In this document: one piece after another, positions 5,887 to 7,269 of the stretch
Numbering within the stretch: the stretch's first letter is position 1
Layout of the letters: each line of letters starts with the position of its first letter
Source of the DNA: an uncultured Eggerthella sp.
GTDB taxonomy: Bacteria > Actinomycetota > Coriobacteriia > Coriobacteriales > Eggerthellaceae
DNA: 7,269 nt
Direction: 5' to 3'
NCBI GenBank assembly: GCA_902464295.1
Contig: CABQIW010000050.1
Span: 1 to 7,269, forward strand
Notes under the pieces: model-generated
The model's input: only the letters and a program-made list of their open reading frames with translations
Told to the model about the DNA's origin: nothing
The model's database searches: none
Position numbers and translations under genes: made by a program

Positions 5887-6330
5887 TCAGTACTTCGATT
5901 CAAGGATGCGACTCACCTCAGGGTGGCTCGCGCCCTTCTCGAAGAGATCGGCAAGCGTGATCGAGGAAAAGAGTTGCGCCACGAGCACATCGGCAGCGCA
6001 CCAAACCGCATTGAATTCGCATCCTGATGAACGATTGCAGTAATCGCAATCGACCGAACAAGGCGACATACCGATCGGTCCCTGCAGCGCCTCGATCACT
6101 TCCTGGAGCGTGACCACCTGCGGATCGCAATCGAGCGTAAGACCGCCGCGCACACCACGGATCGTCTTCAGAAAGCCCGCCTTCACCAGGTCGTGCTGGA
6201 TACTGCGCGCGAACGAATACGGCACGTCTTCCTTTTCCGCCACATCGGCGATCGAGATATAGGAATCCCCGCACTCATAAGCCGAGCGCAAGATCCTACA
6301 AGCGTAATCGCAACGACGGGTGATATCCAT
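5887..6330 (-). CDS. Rrf2/IscR-family transcriptional regulator, probably Fe-S binding
   Basis: A 147-residue regulator of the Rrf2 family. The N-terminal winged helix-turn-helix shows the family pattern: RRCDYACRIL (5-14), an SIADVAEKEDVPYSFARSI recognition segment (26-44), then AGFLKTIRGVRGGLTL (51-66), where the RGxxGG wing is conserved. The dimerisation and cluster region has C91, C95, C98 and C104, with C111 in the VWC segment. IscR uses three cysteines with similar spacing, so an Fe-S cluster sensing oxygen, NO or Fe-S status is likely. Four further cysteines (7, 11, 20, 68) make the protein unusually cysteine-rich. Its ATG overlaps the TGA of the upstream AAA+ gene by one base (TGATG), and only a weak GAAAGAAG precedes it, so translation is probably coupled. 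It may control its own operon; nothing in the sequence ties it to the hydrogenase operon. Confidence 0.9.
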   Translation of the reverse strand: MDITRRCDYACRILRSAYECGDSYISIADVAEKEDVPYSFARSIQHDLVKAGFLKTIRGVRGGLTLDCDPQVVTLQEVIEALQGPIGMSPCSVDCDYCNRSSGCEFNAVWCAADVLVAQLFSSITLADLFEKGASHPEVSRILESKY

Positions 6331-7269
6331 CAGTCTTCTTTCAGTAGATCGTCGATGTTGTCCATTGAACGGTGGAATCGCTTCATGATGGTCTCTTCGA
6401 TGGCCTTATACTCCGGCGAATCGAGTTCATGGAAATTGGAAAGGCGCATGTACACATCGTCGGTACGCACCGCGCAGAAGCAATCCTTCGCCACGCTACG
6501 GCGATAGGCATCTTCGACCGATTCGGTGACGACCGCATACAACTCGAAGCGCGACATGCCCTTGGAGAACGGAACGAGCTTCGAAACATCAAGCCCGCGC
6601 ATAGAAGGATGTTCCGCCTGCGCATGGCGCCAGATGTCCTTACGCTCTTCGTCGTTAGGATAGTCAAGTTCGACCAAGCGATAGAGTCCGAGCATCGGGC
6701 CGAAGAACGTATCGAGCGCATCGAGATTCGACGCAGAAACGAGCACGGTCACTTCAGGGTTCTCGATCGCTTGCTGGATGAACGCCATCGCCTCGCGCGC
6801 ACCACGTGAAAGCTGCATCTGAAGAAAATCGGAGATATCGCCCGACCCGAGGTCCATCCAAGGCAGATCCCACAGATCAAGGTCTTCCAAGATGAGTGCC
6901 GTGGGACCTTCGAAGCCGAAACGATTGAGCGAAGTCGAATCGGTGATCGCATCGGGTGAAGCCATGACGCAAAGTACTGACTGGCCTTGCACGTTTTGAT
7001 CCATGCGCATGCGAACAGCGGGAATGCCAAGCTCCCCCACCGTTGCCACCATGAAGTAGTTCGCATCTTCACGCGCAGCACCCGAGAAAACGAGCGTGCC
7101 AAGCTGCGGCATGCGAGAAACACCATGGCGGAAGTTGAGCATCTTCACGAATTCCTTGAACTGCGGATCGCGCATCCTGCCGACGCCAAGACGTTTCATC
7201 TCTTCGATAGCACGCGAGAAGCCATGGATCGTCGAATAATCGAAGCGGATCTCGGGTGCTTTTTTCTTC
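6330..7269 (-). CDS. FtsH-like AAA+ domain protein with degenerate ATP site, partial (5' end outside window)
   Basis: The reading frame enters from the right edge, so the start lies outside. About 312 residues are visible; numbering here is from the ATG at 7199, with 23 more codons upstream. The layout matches one AAA+ module of the FtsH/Cdc48 kind: an N-terminal (I/F)DYSTIHGF segment, a strand-loop-helix at 35-60, a Walker B-like ALILEDLD (101-108), a sensor-1 strand LVSASN (153-158), and a lid with GMSRFELYAVV (214-224). The expected P-loop GPPGTGKT is replaced by SGAAREDA (39-46). The RPGRFDR arginine-finger segment is replaced by GPMLGLYR (167-174). ATP binding and hydrolysis therefore look lost in this module. 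No protease motif follows; the protein ends 65 residues after the lid motif. A second, active module could lie upstream. It is the first visible gene of the operon with the regulator and glycosylase. I do not recognise a named function. Confidence 0.8.
   Translation of the reverse strand, partial: KKKAPEIRFDYSTIHGFSRAIEEMKRLGVGRMRDPQFKEFVKMLNFRHGVSRMPQLGTLVFSGAAREDANYFMVATVGELGIPAVRMRMDQNVQGQSVLCVMASPDAITDSTSLNRFGFEGPTALILEDLDLWDLPWMDLGSGDISDFLQMQLSRGAREAMAFIQQAIENPEVTVLVSASNLDALDTFFGPMLGLYRLVELDYPNDEERKDIWRHAQAEHPSMRGLDVSKLVPFSKGMSRFELYAVVTESVEDAYRRSVAKDCFCAVRTDDVYMRLSNFHELDSPEYKAIEETIMKRFHRSMDNIDDLLKED

Overview
This 7.27 kb window looks like a chromosomal segment of an anaerobic, hydrogen-using actinobacterium. 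The best guess is class Coriobacteriia, family Eggerthellaceae (Slackia, Denitrobacterium, Eggerthella and relatives). The guess rests on remembered protein resemblance, moderate GC by eye (somewhat above 50%), and the combination of a membrane-bound uptake [NiFe] hydrogenase with a cluster-less MutY-like glycosylase. No search was run, so the taxon is inference.

Left part (1-3802, minus strand): a compact three-gene hydrogenase operon. The order is Tat-exported small subunit with a C-terminal membrane anchor (3802-2582), catalytic large subunit (2579-876), then a four-helix di-haem cytochrome b (875-183). The genes are separated by 2 and 0 nt and each has a good ribosome binding site. The operon ends in a strong intrinsic terminator (75-108). 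Together the three proteins should oxidise H2 on the outer face of the membrane. Electrons would pass through three Fe-S clusters and two b haems into the quinone pool. Maturation genes (Hyp proteins, C-terminal endopeptidase) are not in the window.

Middle (3803-5010): a 290-nt divergent intergenic region holds a promoter-like -10 on each strand. On the hydrogenase side it also holds an exact 11-bp direct repeat. A monofunctional prephenate dehydratase (phenylalanine synthesis, plus strand, about 4111-4959) follows. It converges on the next gene with a 51-nt gap.

Right part (5011-7269, minus strand): a probable operon of three tightly packed genes. It begins with an FtsH-like AAA+ domain protein that enters from beyond the window edge and whose Walker A and arginine-finger positions look degenerate. 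Next is a cysteine-rich Rrf2/IscR-family regulator that overlaps it by 1 nt. Last is a MutY-like DNA glycosylase that lacks the Fe-S cluster and the Nudix-like domain. The glycosylase is in the same frame as the regulator, separated by one TGA and 9 nt. This trio is the least ordinary part of the window: a probable pseudo-ATPase, a likely Fe-S/redox-sensing regulator and a repair glycosylase without a cluster, apparently co-expressed. No CRISPR array, tRNA, rRNA or mobile element was seen.
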